Assembly: GCA_016286365.1 (NCBI GenBank)
Contig: JAEESN010000010.1
Coordinates: forward strand, 1-64,000
Reading direction: 5' to 3'
Length of the DNA: 64,000 nt
Source of the DNA: Treponema sp.
Lineage (GTDB): Bacteria > Spirochaetota > Spirochaetia > Treponematales > Treponemataceae
A model generated the notes under the pieces. That model saw nothing but the letters and a program-made list of their open reading frames with translations. It did not search any database and had not been told where the DNA came from. The translations under genes and the position numbers were made by a program. Below, in pieces: positions 44,153 through 51,713 of this stretch (within the stretch, counting starts at the first letter, position 1; each line of letters starts with the position of its first letter).

Positions 44153-45628
44153 ATGAAAAACGCAAGTTTTAGTTTATTCACATGGAGACTATTATTAATT
44201 ATGGCATCAACTCTTATTTTTGGTTCAGAAGTAACACCACTCGAAAAACAGATGGCTCAGAAAGCAATTAAACCACTTTCGGAAAATAATCCTATTATCA
44301 TGCACAAATTCAATGCTGATCCGTGCGTGCTTGTTTATGGTGACACAGTTTATGTTTATGCAACAAACGACACACAGCAGGCTGAATTTACAATGGGAAA
44401 AGAAAACAACGGATACAATAAAATCAACTCGCTCAACGTTTACTCTTCCAAGGATTTAGTAAACTGGACAGACTGCGGAACAATCCCTGTAGCCGGAAAA
44501 AAGGGGCCTGCATCATGGGCAACAAATTCCTGGGCACCTGCAATTGTATGTAAAAAGATAAAGGGTAAAGATAAATTCTTTTTATACTTTGCTGATTCAG
44601 GAAACGGAATCGGAGTTGTATGCTCGGATAGTCCTACAGGACCTTTTAAAGATCCGATTAAAAAGCCGCTCATTTCAAGAAAGGATCCGGCTTGTGCAGA
44701 TATCGTATGGCTCTTTGACCCTGCAGTTATAGTTGATGATGATGGAACCGGATACATCTATTTTGGTGGCGGACATCATGATGATAATCCTGTAAATCCA
44801 AAGACAGCAAGATGTGCAAAGCTTTCTGATGATATGATAAGCCTTGACGGTACTCCTCAGGTGATTGATGCACCGTGGCTTTTTGAAGATTCAGGAATCA
44901 ATAAGATAAATGGTAAATGGGTTTACACATACTGTTCTAACTTTGCAAAACGTCCTGAAGGAGACAAGACAATTCCTCCAACAGGAACAATTTCTTATAT
45001 GACATCTGATTCCCCTCTTGGACCATTCAAGTACCAGGGATACACTTTATTGAATCCTCAAGTTTACTACGGACCGGGCGGAAACAATCACCACTGGATA
45101 TTCAATTTTAAGAACAAGTGGTACATCGCTTATCACGCACAGACAGAAGAAAAGAAAATCGGATTTGAAAAAACTGGATACAGACATATTTTTATAAACG
45201 AATTTGCAATCAACAAAGACGGCTCATTCCCGATTCAGAAGGTAACAAAAGCAGGCGTTTCTCCTGTAGTGCCGTTCAACGTTTACGAAGAAATCCCTGC
45301 CGCAACAATACACAGCTTTAAAAATGCAGCCGTAACCGCCGACCAGAGAATCATCAGCACAGAAAACGGTTCATGGATCTGCATCAAAGGCGCTGATTTA
45401 AGTGCCAGTGCTAAAACAGCCATTTTCAATACGGACAAAAAATCCCAAGGTAAAATTAAACTCGTTGTGGGAAATCCGGAAAACGGAACTGTAATCTGCA
45501 CAGCGGAAATAAACGGAGACTCGAACAAGGCAACTGTGACACTGCCAGAAAAAGAGCTTTCAAAGGTTGATTTATTTCTGGTGTTTGAAGGATCGATTAA
45601 ACTCCGTTCCTGGCGTCTGGAAAAATAA
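44153..45628 (+). CDS. Glycoside hydrolase family 43 protein, predicted exported
   Basis: 491 residues. The first 26 residues are a signal-like sequence (FTWRLLLIMASTLIFG). The propeller carries NADPCVLVYGDTVYVYATND (base Asp), WLFDPAVIVDDDGTGYIYFG (Asp) and PWLFEDSGINKINGKWVYTY (acid Glu), with NQHHWIF-like NNHHWIFNFKNKWYIAYH near residue 320. A C-terminal CBM6-like sandwich ends LRSWRLEK. It would trim arabinoxylan outside the cytoplasm before uptake. It is transcribed away from the importer and shares its control region. Confidence 0.88.
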   Translation: MKNASFSLFTWRLLLIMASTLIFGSEVTPLEKQMAQKAIKPLSENNPIIMHKFNADPCVLVYGDTVYVYATNDTQQAEFTMGKENNGYNKINSLNVYSSKDLVNWTDCGTIPVAGKKGPASWATNSWAPAIVCKKIKGKDKFFLYFADSGNGIGVVCSDSPTGPFKDPIKKPLISRKDPACADIVWLFDPAVIVDDDGTGYIYFGGGHHDDNPVNPKTARCAKLSDDMISLDGTPQVIDAPWLFEDSGINKINGKWVYTYCSNFAKRPEGDKTIPPTGTISYMTSDSPLGPFKYQGYTLLNPQVYYGPGGNNHHWIFNFKNKWYIAYHAQTEEKKIGFEKTGYRHIFINEFAINKDGSFPIQKVTKAGVSPVVPFNVYEEIPAATIHSFKNAAVTADQRIISTENGSWICIKGADLSASAKTAIFNTDKKSQGKIKLVVGNPENGTVICTAEINGDSNKATVTLPEKELSKVDLFLVFEGSIKLRSWRLEK

Positions 45629-45654
45629 AAAGAATAAAACGGCGTTGGCTCGCG

Positions 45655-45706
45655 TATATAAAAAAATGCTTACGTGAAGAACCACATTTTGCTCCGCGAG
45701 TAGCAT
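45655..45706 (-). repeat. Structured repeat element, truncated copy D
   Basis: On the minus strand this piece reads GGAGCAAAATGTGGTTC and then a CGTAAGCAT end. It matches the right half of copy A. The short outer arms ATGCT (45666-45670) and AGCAT (45702-45706) close it into a hairpin. The loop and left half of the element are missing. Confidence 0.65.
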
Positions 45707-45748
45707 AGAAATATATAAAAAATAAAAAAAGAGTAGGCTACCGTATAT

Positions 45749-45830
45749 AAAAAAAGCTTACGCAGCGAACCACATTTTGCTCTGCTAAGATGACGCGCCG
45801 CAAAATGTGAACCCCTGCTCCGCTTTTTTT
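45749..45830 (-). repeat. Structured repeat element, copy A
   Basis: On the minus strand the order is AAAAAAAGC, GGA, GCAG, GGGTTC, stem CACATTTTGC, 19-nt loop, GCAAAATGTG, GGTTCG, CTGC, GTAA, GCTTTTTTT. The loop GGCGCGTCATCTTAGCAGA is identical to those of copies B and C. All three stems pair perfectly. It may also act as a terminator through the T run. Confidence 0.85.
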
Positions 45831-46000
45831 TATAAAGGTAATCAGCAATTTTCATTTTTCTAATTCCCAACTTGTACGTGGAAAATACACGGGTTGGCTG
45901 ACGTACAAACATTTTTTCACCAAGTTTTCGCTCTTCCCAAATCCACACACTTCTTTACAAAACCGACCATCACTTCTCTGCCCGGCCCTCACCTTCGGGG

Positions 46001-46107
46001 GGATGGAAATGAATTATAAATAATTTTTGAAATTCGATTCTTCAAGAAAAAAAACTGTATATAAAACTCATTATTGAAACTCCACACCAATTATGAAAAA
46101 TTACGAA
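46001..46107 (+). repeat. Direct-repeat flank, copy 1
   Basis: This 107-nt stretch matches 46270-46377 over most of its length: GATGGAAAT, AATTATAAATAATTTTT, GAAATTC-ATTCTTCAAGAA and CCAATTATGAAAAATTAC are shared. The second copy runs directly into element C. The first runs into a degraded start (TTACGAAAC) with no element attached, about 80 nt before element B. Confidence 0.75.
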
Positions 46108-46186
46108 ACTAAAAATCATCAATTATATTCGATTATAAAAAAATACGGAAACATTGTTTGATTGAAAAATCTCTATAAAGATTATG

Positions 46187-46266
46187 AAAACTGCGGAGCA
46201 GGGGTTCGCCAGATGCGGCGCGTCATCTTAGCAGAGCATCTGGCGGTTCGCTGCGGGAGCAGTTTT
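46187..46266 (+). repeat. Structured repeat element, copy B
   Basis: Order: AAAACTGC, GGA, GCAG, GGGTTC, stem GCCAGATGC, loop GGCGCGTCATCTTAGCAGA (46217-46235), GCATCTGGC, GGTTCG, CTGC, GGGA, GCAGTTTT. Outer, middle and inner stems all pair perfectly, though their sequences differ from copies A and C. CTGC-GGA-GCAG and CTGC-GGGA-GCAG can instead form two small local hairpins. Confidence 0.88.
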
Positions 46267-46269
46267 CCA

Positions 46270-46377
46270 TGGGGTGGAAATAAATTATAAATAATTTTTT
46301 GAAATTCAATTCTTCAAGAAAAAATATGTTTGTAAACAAATTATTTAAACTCCATACCAATTATGAAAAATTACGGA
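46270..46377 (+). repeat. Direct-repeat flank, copy 2
   Basis: Near-identical to 46001-46107, differing by scattered substitutions and a divergent middle (ATATGTTTGTAAACAAATTA). It joins the end of element B to the start of element C. Together they suggest tandem duplication of a unit of about 270 nt made of flank plus element. Confidence 0.75.
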
Positions 46378-46447
46378 GTAAAGGTTCGGGATATGCGGCG
46401 CGTCATCTTAGCAGAGCATATCCCGGTTCTTTACGGGAGTAACTTTT
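46367..46447 (+). repeat. Structured repeat element, copy C
   Basis: Order: AAAATTAC, GGA, GTAAA, GGTTC, stem GGGATATGC, loop GGCGCGTCATCTTAGCAGA (46397-46415), GCATATCCC, GGTTC, TTTAC, GGGA, GTAACTTTT. Compared with copy B, GCAG/CTGC has become GTAAA/TTTAC and the inner stem has changed at five of nine pairs, yet all pairing is kept. The adk gene starts about 107 nt further on. Confidence 0.88.
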
Positions 46448-46554
46448 CATATATATTATAAAGATACTATAATCAGTTTTATACACATTTTCTCCTTGAA
46501 GTTGATGAAATTTCATATTAAAATTATTTATAAATTTATTGAATTGAGGTATAT

Positions 46555-47187
46555 ATGAACAATTTTATTTTCTTAGGTGCCCCTGGAGCCGGCAAAGGTT
46601 CCCTCGCTGTTAAGGTTGCAGAAGATTACAAAATCCCGCACATTTCTACAGGTGATATTTTCCGTGCAAACATCAAGGCACAGACTCCCCTTGGAGTAAA
46701 GGTAAAGGCAATTATAGATTCTGGTTCTCTTGTAAGTGATGATTTAACATTCGAACTTGTAAAAGACAGACTTTCTCAGGATGACTGCAAAAACGGATTT
46801 ATTCTTGACGGATTCCCACGCACAATTCCTCAGGCAGAAATGCTCGAAGGACTTGGTCTTGAACTTAAATGCGTAAACTTCGAAATCTCTGAAGAAATCG
46901 TTATCAAGAGATTGAGTACACGCCGTGTATGCCGTGCCTGCGGTGCAAACTACAACACAATTTCTCTTCCACCAAAAGTAGAAGGCGTTTGTGATAAATG
47001 TGGTGGGGAAATCTATCAGCGTGATGATGATAAACCTGAATCAATCAAACACAGAATGGAAGTTTACAAGGAACAGACAGCTCCTTTAATCGACTTCTAC
47101 AGCAAAAAAGGCAACATGACAAATCTTGATGCTTCAATCGAAACACCAATTCTTCTTGGCGAATTCGAAAAGATTTTTGCAAAATAA
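46555..47187 (+). CDS. adk: Adenylate kinase
   Basis: 210 residues. The P-loop is FLGAPGAGKGSLAVKVA, a slight variant of GxPGxGKGT with Ser in place of Thr. DGFPRTIPQAEML is the NMP signature. The LID holds a zinc knuckle with CRACG and CDKCG (four Cys), as in Gram-positive and some spirochaetal enzymes. It interconverts ATP + AMP and 2 ADP. GAGGT precedes the ATG and a strong terminator follows. It is monocistronic. Confidence 0.96.
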   Translation: MNNFIFLGAPGAGKGSLAVKVAEDYKIPHISTGDIFRANIKAQTPLGVKVKAIIDSGSLVSDDLTFELVKDRLSQDDCKNGFILDGFPRTIPQAEMLEGLGLELKCVNFEISEEIVIKRLSTRRVCRACGANYNTISLPPKVEGVCDKCGGEIYQRDDDKPESIKHRMEVYKEQTAPLIDFYSKKGNMTNLDASIETPILLGEFEKIFAK

Positions 47188-47207
47188 TTTTTTAGACTTA
47201 AATTTAT

Positions 47208-47240
47208 AAAGGGCTATTCAATTTGAATAGCCCTTTTTTT
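47208..47240. terminator. Intrinsic terminator after adk
   Basis: AAAGGGCTATTCA / TGAATAGCCCTTT with a 3-nt loop and a T7 tail; A residues on the other side may let it serve the convergent lipoprotein gene as well. Confidence 0.92.
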
Positions 47241-47255
47241 GTTGATTACGAACAA

Positions 47256-47681
47256 TTAATTTACTTTGATTGTCAGATTTATTGTTTTACCATTACTTAC
47301 TGTTCCATCTTTACAAACAAGTCTGAAACTAACTGACACACTTGATGTTGAATTTGCGGTCCAGAAATCAGGTGGATAAATAACATAAGAACCATGTGAG
47401 TCAGGTATCTCGATTTTTTGTACCTTATCAAGATAACTAATCTGTAAGTAATCTACAATTGCATCAGGATCTGAAATATAAGCAACTAGCCAGATATCTT
47501 CACCACTATTCACTGTTGTAGTTTTTGGGCAATTTGCTTTTATTGTCTCATAATAATAATTATGCGGATCTACTCTTGTATAAAAGACATCTTCCAGAAT
47601 TGCAGTTGAAACGTCCTGCTTACATCCACTAAACGACAGCAACACGAATAATGCTGCTAAACCAAATAACAATTTTTTCAT
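47256..47681 (-). CDS. Small lipoprotein of unknown function
   Basis: 141 residues. The signal MKKLLFGLAALFVLLSFSGC ends in a lipobox Cys20. The mature 120 residues look like one immunoglobulin-type beta-sandwich: VNSGEDIWLVAYISDPDAIV, VSVSFRLVCKDGTVSNGKTI and NLTIKVN as the last strand. No enzyme motif was seen. GGAGAAAGC precedes the ATG. Alone between adk and the histidine phosphatase gene. Confidence 0.75.
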   Translation of the reverse strand: MKKLLFGLAALFVLLSFSGCKQDVSTAILEDVFYTRVDPHNYYYETIKANCPKTTTVNSGEDIWLVAYISDPDAIVDYLQISYLDKVQKIEIPDSHGSYVIYPPDFWTANSTSSVSVSFRLVCKDGTVSNGKTINLTIKVN

Positions 47682-47753
47682 AATAGCTTTCTCCTTTAAA
47701 AACTTTTATTTAATAAATTATAAACCTGATTGTTTTAATAAATCAAATATTTT

Positions 47754-48329
47754 TTATCCCTTATACTCTTTATATATAGAAAAAACTTCTTCCTTAGAGA
47801 TGAGATTTGGGCCGTCGAACTTGAGGCAGATTATGTAGGGCATTAAATCGATTATGTTCATAAAACTTTCGGCATTGAATGACGGGTCGTAATAATTCAA
47901 GATGCTGCTAAGGGCGGTTCCGTGAGTTCCGATTGCGATTGTTTTATCCTTGTGATTTTGCAAAATCTCGTTTAAGGCCTGGATGTTTCTTTTCTGTACC
48001 TCGCCGATTGATTCACCATCCTCTTCTGCAAAGGAAAGATCTGCCCAGCGTTTTTTAAACATTTCGTAATTATTGCTGTTGTTTCCGGCTTTACGTTCGC
48101 GAAGTCTTTCGTCTGTCTGAATGGTTTTACCGTAAAAGTCTGCTGCTTTTTTGATTGTGTCGTAACTTCTTTTATAAGGGCTGGAAATAAAAACATCGAT
48201 ATTTTTATCTTTTAAAACTTCCATCACCTTTTCTGAATCGGAAAGCCCCTCTTCTGTTAATGGACGGGTTCGGTCATCAGCCCAGGTTGAATCGGGTTTA
48301 CAGTGTCGGACGAAATATATATTGGTCAA
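47754..48329 (-). CDS. Histidine phosphatase-family protein
   Basis: 191 residues. The catalytic RH motif is FVRHCKPDSTWADD (RHC in place of RHG), followed by RPLTEEGLSDSEKVMEVL and DVFISSPYKRSYDTIKKA. The second catalytic His is in AIGTHGTALSSIL. This is the phosphoglycerate mutase-like branch 1; small members dephosphorylate sugar phosphates or nucleotides. A minus-strand AGGAGAGATAG precedes the start. Substrate unknown. Confidence 0.9.
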   Translation of the reverse strand: MTNIYFVRHCKPDSTWADDRTRPLTEEGLSDSEKVMEVLKDKNIDVFISSPYKRSYDTIKKAADFYGKTIQTDERLRERKAGNNSNNYEMFKKRWADLSFAEEDGESIGEVQKRNIQALNEILQNHKDKTIAIGTHGTALSSILNYYDPSFNAESFMNIIDLMPYIICLKFDGPNLISKEEVFSIYKEYKG

Positions 48330-48382
48330 TCTATCTCTCCTTAAAAAAAAGGGTCTATACCGAAGTATAAACCCTCTTATAT

Positions 48383-49555
48383 TTATTTACTGAATTCTTC
48401 CAGAACTTCCTTAAAGATTTTCAATCCTTCTTCGATTTCTTTATCGGATATGTTCAATGGTGGAAGGAACCTTACTACGTCTGTTCCGGCTGTTGTTGTA
48501 CAAAGTCCTTTTTCCAGGCATCTTACTTCGATATCAAAAGGTTTGATTTTAGGGTCAATCTGAGTACCAATCATAAGTCCCTTACCCCTTACATCCTTTA
48601 CAATCGGAAGGTTCCAGCTTGAGATTGCACCTCTTATGTAATCTCCTGCATGATTAACCCTGTCTAAGAATGCGCTCTGGCTTACAGTTTCTGCTACTAC
48701 GCAACCTGCGGCACACGCAAGAGGGTTTCCTGCGAATGTAGACTGATGGTCACCTGCTACAAAAACATCTGCTGCTTTTCCCCTGAACAAACATGCTCCC
48801 ATCGGCACACCGCCTGCAATTCCTTTTGCGAGTGTTACAACCTCAGGTTTAAATCCGAGTGCGTCGCTTGCAAGGAAGGTACCGGTTCTTCCGATTCCTG
48901 TCTGAACTTCGTCTGCCATAACAATTGCACCAGCCTTTCTTGCGGCTTCTGCGGCAGCCTGGGCCCATGCAGGATCTATAAGATTTACACCACCTTCTCC
49001 CTGAATACATTCAATAAAGAGGGCTGCTGTTGTGTCGTCAAATGCGTTTTTAAGGCAGTCAAAATCGTTTGCCTTGATTGTCTTAAAGCCTTGTGGATAT
49101 GGAGCAAAACATTCCGGATGGAATCTGTCCTGTCCTGTTGCAGTCAATGTTGCAAGTGTTCTTCCGTGGAAAGACCATTCGAGTGTTACGATTGTCTTTC
49201 TTTTTGCACCACCGTTGAGCTGTCCGTATTTTCTTGCAAGTTTGATTGCAGCTTCGTTTGCTTCTGCCCCGGAATTTCCAAAGTAGCCTTTTTCAAAACC
49301 TGTTACTTCGAGTAATTCATCTGCAAACTTAAGACCAATGTCGCTAAAGTAATAATTAGAAATATGAATCTGTTTCCGAGCCTGAGAAGATATAGCTTTT
49401 ACGAGAGGTTTATAGTTGTGTCCAAGGCAGTTAACACCTATACCGGCAATAAAATCGATGTACTTCTTTCCGTCAGAAGCCCACATTGTAGCACCCTTTG
49501 ATTTTACAAAGGTTACATCAAAAGACCCGTAATTGTTTACAATCTTCTTTTCCAT
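48383..49555 (-). CDS. argD: Acetylornithine/succinyldiaminopimelate-type aminotransferase
   Basis: 390 residues. Class III PLP aminotransferase: FGNSGAEANEAAIKLARKYG, ECIQGEGGVNLIDP, MADEVQTGIGRTGTF and the PLP lysine in VTLAKGIAGGVPMGACLF. Size and motifs best fit ArgD (N-acetylornithine to N-acetylglutamate 5-semialdehyde), though close relatives act on ornithine or GABA. No other arginine gene is nearby. The start is preceded by a minus-strand AAGAGGTATGA. Confidence 0.88.
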   Translation of the reverse strand: MEKKIVNNYGSFDVTFVKSKGATMWASDGKKYIDFIAGIGVNCLGHNYKPLVKAISSQARKQIHISNYYFSDIGLKFADELLEVTGFEKGYFGNSGAEANEAAIKLARKYGQLNGGAKRKTIVTLEWSFHGRTLATLTATGQDRFHPECFAPYPQGFKTIKANDFDCLKNAFDDTTAALFIECIQGEGGVNLIDPAWAQAAAEAARKAGAIVMADEVQTGIGRTGTFLASDALGFKPEVVTLAKGIAGGVPMGACLFRGKAADVFVAGDHQSTFAGNPLACAAGCVVAETVSQSAFLDRVNHAGDYIRGAISSWNLPIVKDVRGKGLMIGTQIDPKIKPFDIEVRCLEKGLCTTTAGTDVVRFLPPLNISDKEIEEGLKIFKEVLEEFSK

Positions 49556-49652
49556 AATTCATACCTCTTAGTGCAAAACATATCACTTTTAGATAGTATG
49601 TTCAATTAGTGATTAGAATTTTCAAGGCTGATTATTTTTTTAGGAAAAAGAA

Positions 49653-51710
49653 TTATTCACTTGCGAGCATCCACTGTTCGGTTACTTCTTCGATTTTAGA
49701 AACAATTTCGTTTAATTCACGCTGAACGGCTTTTGCCTTTTCTCCGTTTGAATAAACTGCGGGATCTGCCATTTTATTTTCGAGTTCTTTTTTCTTTGCT
49801 TCGAGCTCTGTAATCTGATTTTCGAGCCTTGTGATTTCCTTTTCCTTCTTACGCTTTTCTGCTTCGAGCTTTTTCTGCTCTTCCCAGGAAAGAGGTGCTG
49901 ATGGAGTGGGCGCAGATGATTCTGGGGGCGTTATGGGGGACCGTGTAGTTTCAGTTATATTATCGCCAGATGACGCGCCGGAGTTCTGTTTGATTTGTCC
50001 CCCGTTAGAAGGGGTAGGCGAAGACGCAAGGCCGGCGGCGGTTGAGTCTGTCGAAACCATAGCCGGTTTTGTGGCTGAGCCGAGGGGGATTCCTCCCCCC
50101 CCTCCTTCTTTTTCCATCTGCTCGAGGTAATATTCATAATCGCCGGGGAAATATTTATAGGTGCCGTTTTCGAGGTGAAGAACATGTGTTGCAAGCTGGC
50201 TTATAAATCCGCGGTCGTGGCTTACAAAAATAACGGTGCCGCCAAAGGTTTTTAAAGCATCAAGAAGGACGTCTTTAGAATGCATGTCCAGGTGGTTTGT
50301 CGGTTCATCAAGCACTAAAAGATTTACCGGGCTTAAAAGAAGCTGCAAAAGTGCTATACGGCTTTTTTCTCCTCCGGAAAGAACATCGAGCGCTTTATAA
50401 ACATCGTCCCCACGGAAAAGAAAAGCACCAAGCATGTCGCGTAATTTCGGGATGAGTTCAAGCGGCGCAATGGATTCAAGGTATTCTAAGATGGTTTGTG
50501 TCCCACGAATTGTCTCTGCATTATCCTGACTGAAGTATCCGATTTTTACACCGGCTCCAGGGTTTACATCGCCGGAAAAATCTTTGTCTTCTCCTGCGAT
50601 TATTCTTAAGAGTGTAGATTTTCCCGCTCCGTTTCTTCCGGCTACTACAAGCCTCTGTCCGTTTTCGAGTGTGAGTTCAAGATTATCAAGGACATTTTTT
50701 TTATGGTCGTATGTTTTTGTTATGTTGTTCAGGCGGAGAACAAGGCGTCCTGCGTGTGGAGCGGGCGGAAAACTGAAGTGGATTTTTTTTAAGTTTTCTG
50801 GGATTTCTATCCTTACCATCTTATCGAGCTTTTTCTGATATTCCTGTGCCTGCGCCGCCTTTGTTGCCTTATAGCCGAATCGGTTTATAAAATCTTCGAG
50901 CTTATTTATTTCCTGCTGCTGCTGTTCGTATGCGTGGATGAGCGTCTGTAATTCTACTTCGCGAACTTTTTCGTAGTGGGTAAAGTTTCCCGGATATCTT
51001 TTTAATTCGCCGTTAAAAAGTTCGTATACTTCGCTGATTGTTACATCAAGAAAATATCGGTCGTGACTTACGAGTAAAAAGCCGCCCTTATAATCTTTTA
51101 AAAACTGTTCGAGCCAGTTACGTGCTTCTATATCAAGATAGTTTGTAGGTTCGTCCAAAAGAAGGATATCTGGATGCTGCATCAAAACTTTTGCAAGCGC
51201 AATCCTCATCTGCCATCCGCCCGAAAATTCTTCGCATCTTCTGTCTAAATCCGAGCGTAAAAAACCGAGTCCCAAAAGAACTGATTCTGCAACAGCCTGT
51301 CTTCTATGCCAGCCGCTTTCTTCCAGGGTTTCTATGAGCTCTGCCTGTTTTTGTACAAGGTAATCTACATTTGCAGATTCTTCCTGGAGCTTTGTTCCAA
51401 TTTCGTCGATTTCTTTCTGGATCTCGTAGCCGAATTCAAAAGCCTTGTCTGCTTCTTCTATGAGCGTACATCCCTGGTGTGTGAGTGAACTCTGCGGAAG
51501 ATATGCAATCCTTGTATCTTTCTGAACAGCCCTGTTACCTGAATCCGGTTTTATAAGCCCCGCAAGAACTTTTATAAGAGTTGATTTCCCCGCTCCGTTT
51601 GCACCGGTTAAGGCTACCTTTGAACCCTTCTGGAGATTTATGGAAACATTTTTTAAAATATCCCTGTCGCCGAACGCCAGGGATACTTGAGAAAACTGTA
51701 TGAATGCCAT
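49653..51710 (-). CDS. ABC-F family ATPase with an expanded linker
   Basis: 685 residues. ABC1: LTGANGAGKSTLIKVLAGLI, FSGGWQMRIALAKVLMQHPD, ILLLDEPTNYLD. ABC2: VAGRNGAGKSTLLRIIAGED, LSGGEKSRIALLQLLLSPVN, LVLDEPTNHLD. The ABC-F linker helix is between. After ABC2 comes a low-complexity stretch of about 85 residues (about 530-615, rich in Gly, Ser, Pro, Thr) and then a C-terminal coiled coil (EKRKKEKEITRLENQITELE), as in YheS/Uup-like proteins. Acts on ribosomes. The start overlaps no neighbour; the SH3 lipoprotein gene ends 3 nt upstream. Confidence 0.9.
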   Translation of the reverse strand: MAFIQFSQVSLAFGDRDILKNVSINLQKGSKVALTGANGAGKSTLIKVLAGLIKPDSGNRAVQKDTRIAYLPQSSLTHQGCTLIEEADKAFEFGYEIQKEIDEIGTKLQEESANVDYLVQKQAELIETLEESGWHRRQAVAESVLLGLGFLRSDLDRRCEEFSGGWQMRIALAKVLMQHPDILLLDEPTNYLDIEARNWLEQFLKDYKGGFLLVSHDRYFLDVTISEVYELFNGELKRYPGNFTHYEKVREVELQTLIHAYEQQQQEINKLEDFINRFGYKATKAAQAQEYQKKLDKMVRIEIPENLKKIHFSFPPAPHAGRLVLRLNNITKTYDHKKNVLDNLELTLENGQRLVVAGRNGAGKSTLLRIIAGEDKDFSGDVNPGAGVKIGYFSQDNAETIRGTQTILEYLESIAPLELIPKLRDMLGAFLFRGDDVYKALDVLSGGEKSRIALLQLLLSPVNLLVLDEPTNHLDMHSKDVLLDALKTFGGTVIFVSHDRGFISQLATHVLHLENGTYKYFPGDYEYYLEQMEKEGGGGGIPLGSATKPAMVSTDSTAAGLASSPTPSNGGQIKQNSGASSGDNITETTRSPITPPESSAPTPSAPLSWEEQKKLEAEKRKKEKEITRLENQITELEAKKKELENKMADPAVYSNGEKAKAVQRELNEIVSKIEEVTEQWMLASE
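49964..49979 (-). repeat. 16-nt remnant of the structured repeat inside the ABC-F linker
   Basis: The coding strand reads GGCGCGTCATCTGGCG. This equals copy B of the element family (46217-46245) if 13 nt between its two ATCT repeats are removed. It lies in the low-complexity, GC-richer linker of the ABC-F gene. Confidence 0.5.
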
Positions 51711-51713
51711 TTA

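Larger units (their letters stand above)
45629..46554. other. 926-nt gene-free region hosting the repeat family
   Basis: Apart from the elements above, it holds an inverted repeat TTGTACGT (45872-45879) / ACGTACAA (45901-45908) and a small CCC-TTCG-GGG-type hairpin near 45986-46002. The last 100 nt are the adk promoter region. A minus-strand reading frame of 92 codons at 45670-45948 runs through element A and is judged spurious. Confidence 0.8.

Noticed and set aside
45670..45948. 92-codon minus-strand reading frame
   Set aside because: It runs straight through repeat element A and the inverted repeat at 45872. It has no ribosome site and its composition follows the repeats.
45749..46447. 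Integron attC sites
   Set aside because: The elements lack the conserved RYYYAAC and GTTRRRY ends and the outer stems vary. No integrase or cassette ORFs are present between copies.
45749..46447. CRISPR array
   Set aside because: Copies are few, in mixed orientation, with unequal spacing and variable stems. There is no uniform repeat/spacer pattern and no cas gene.
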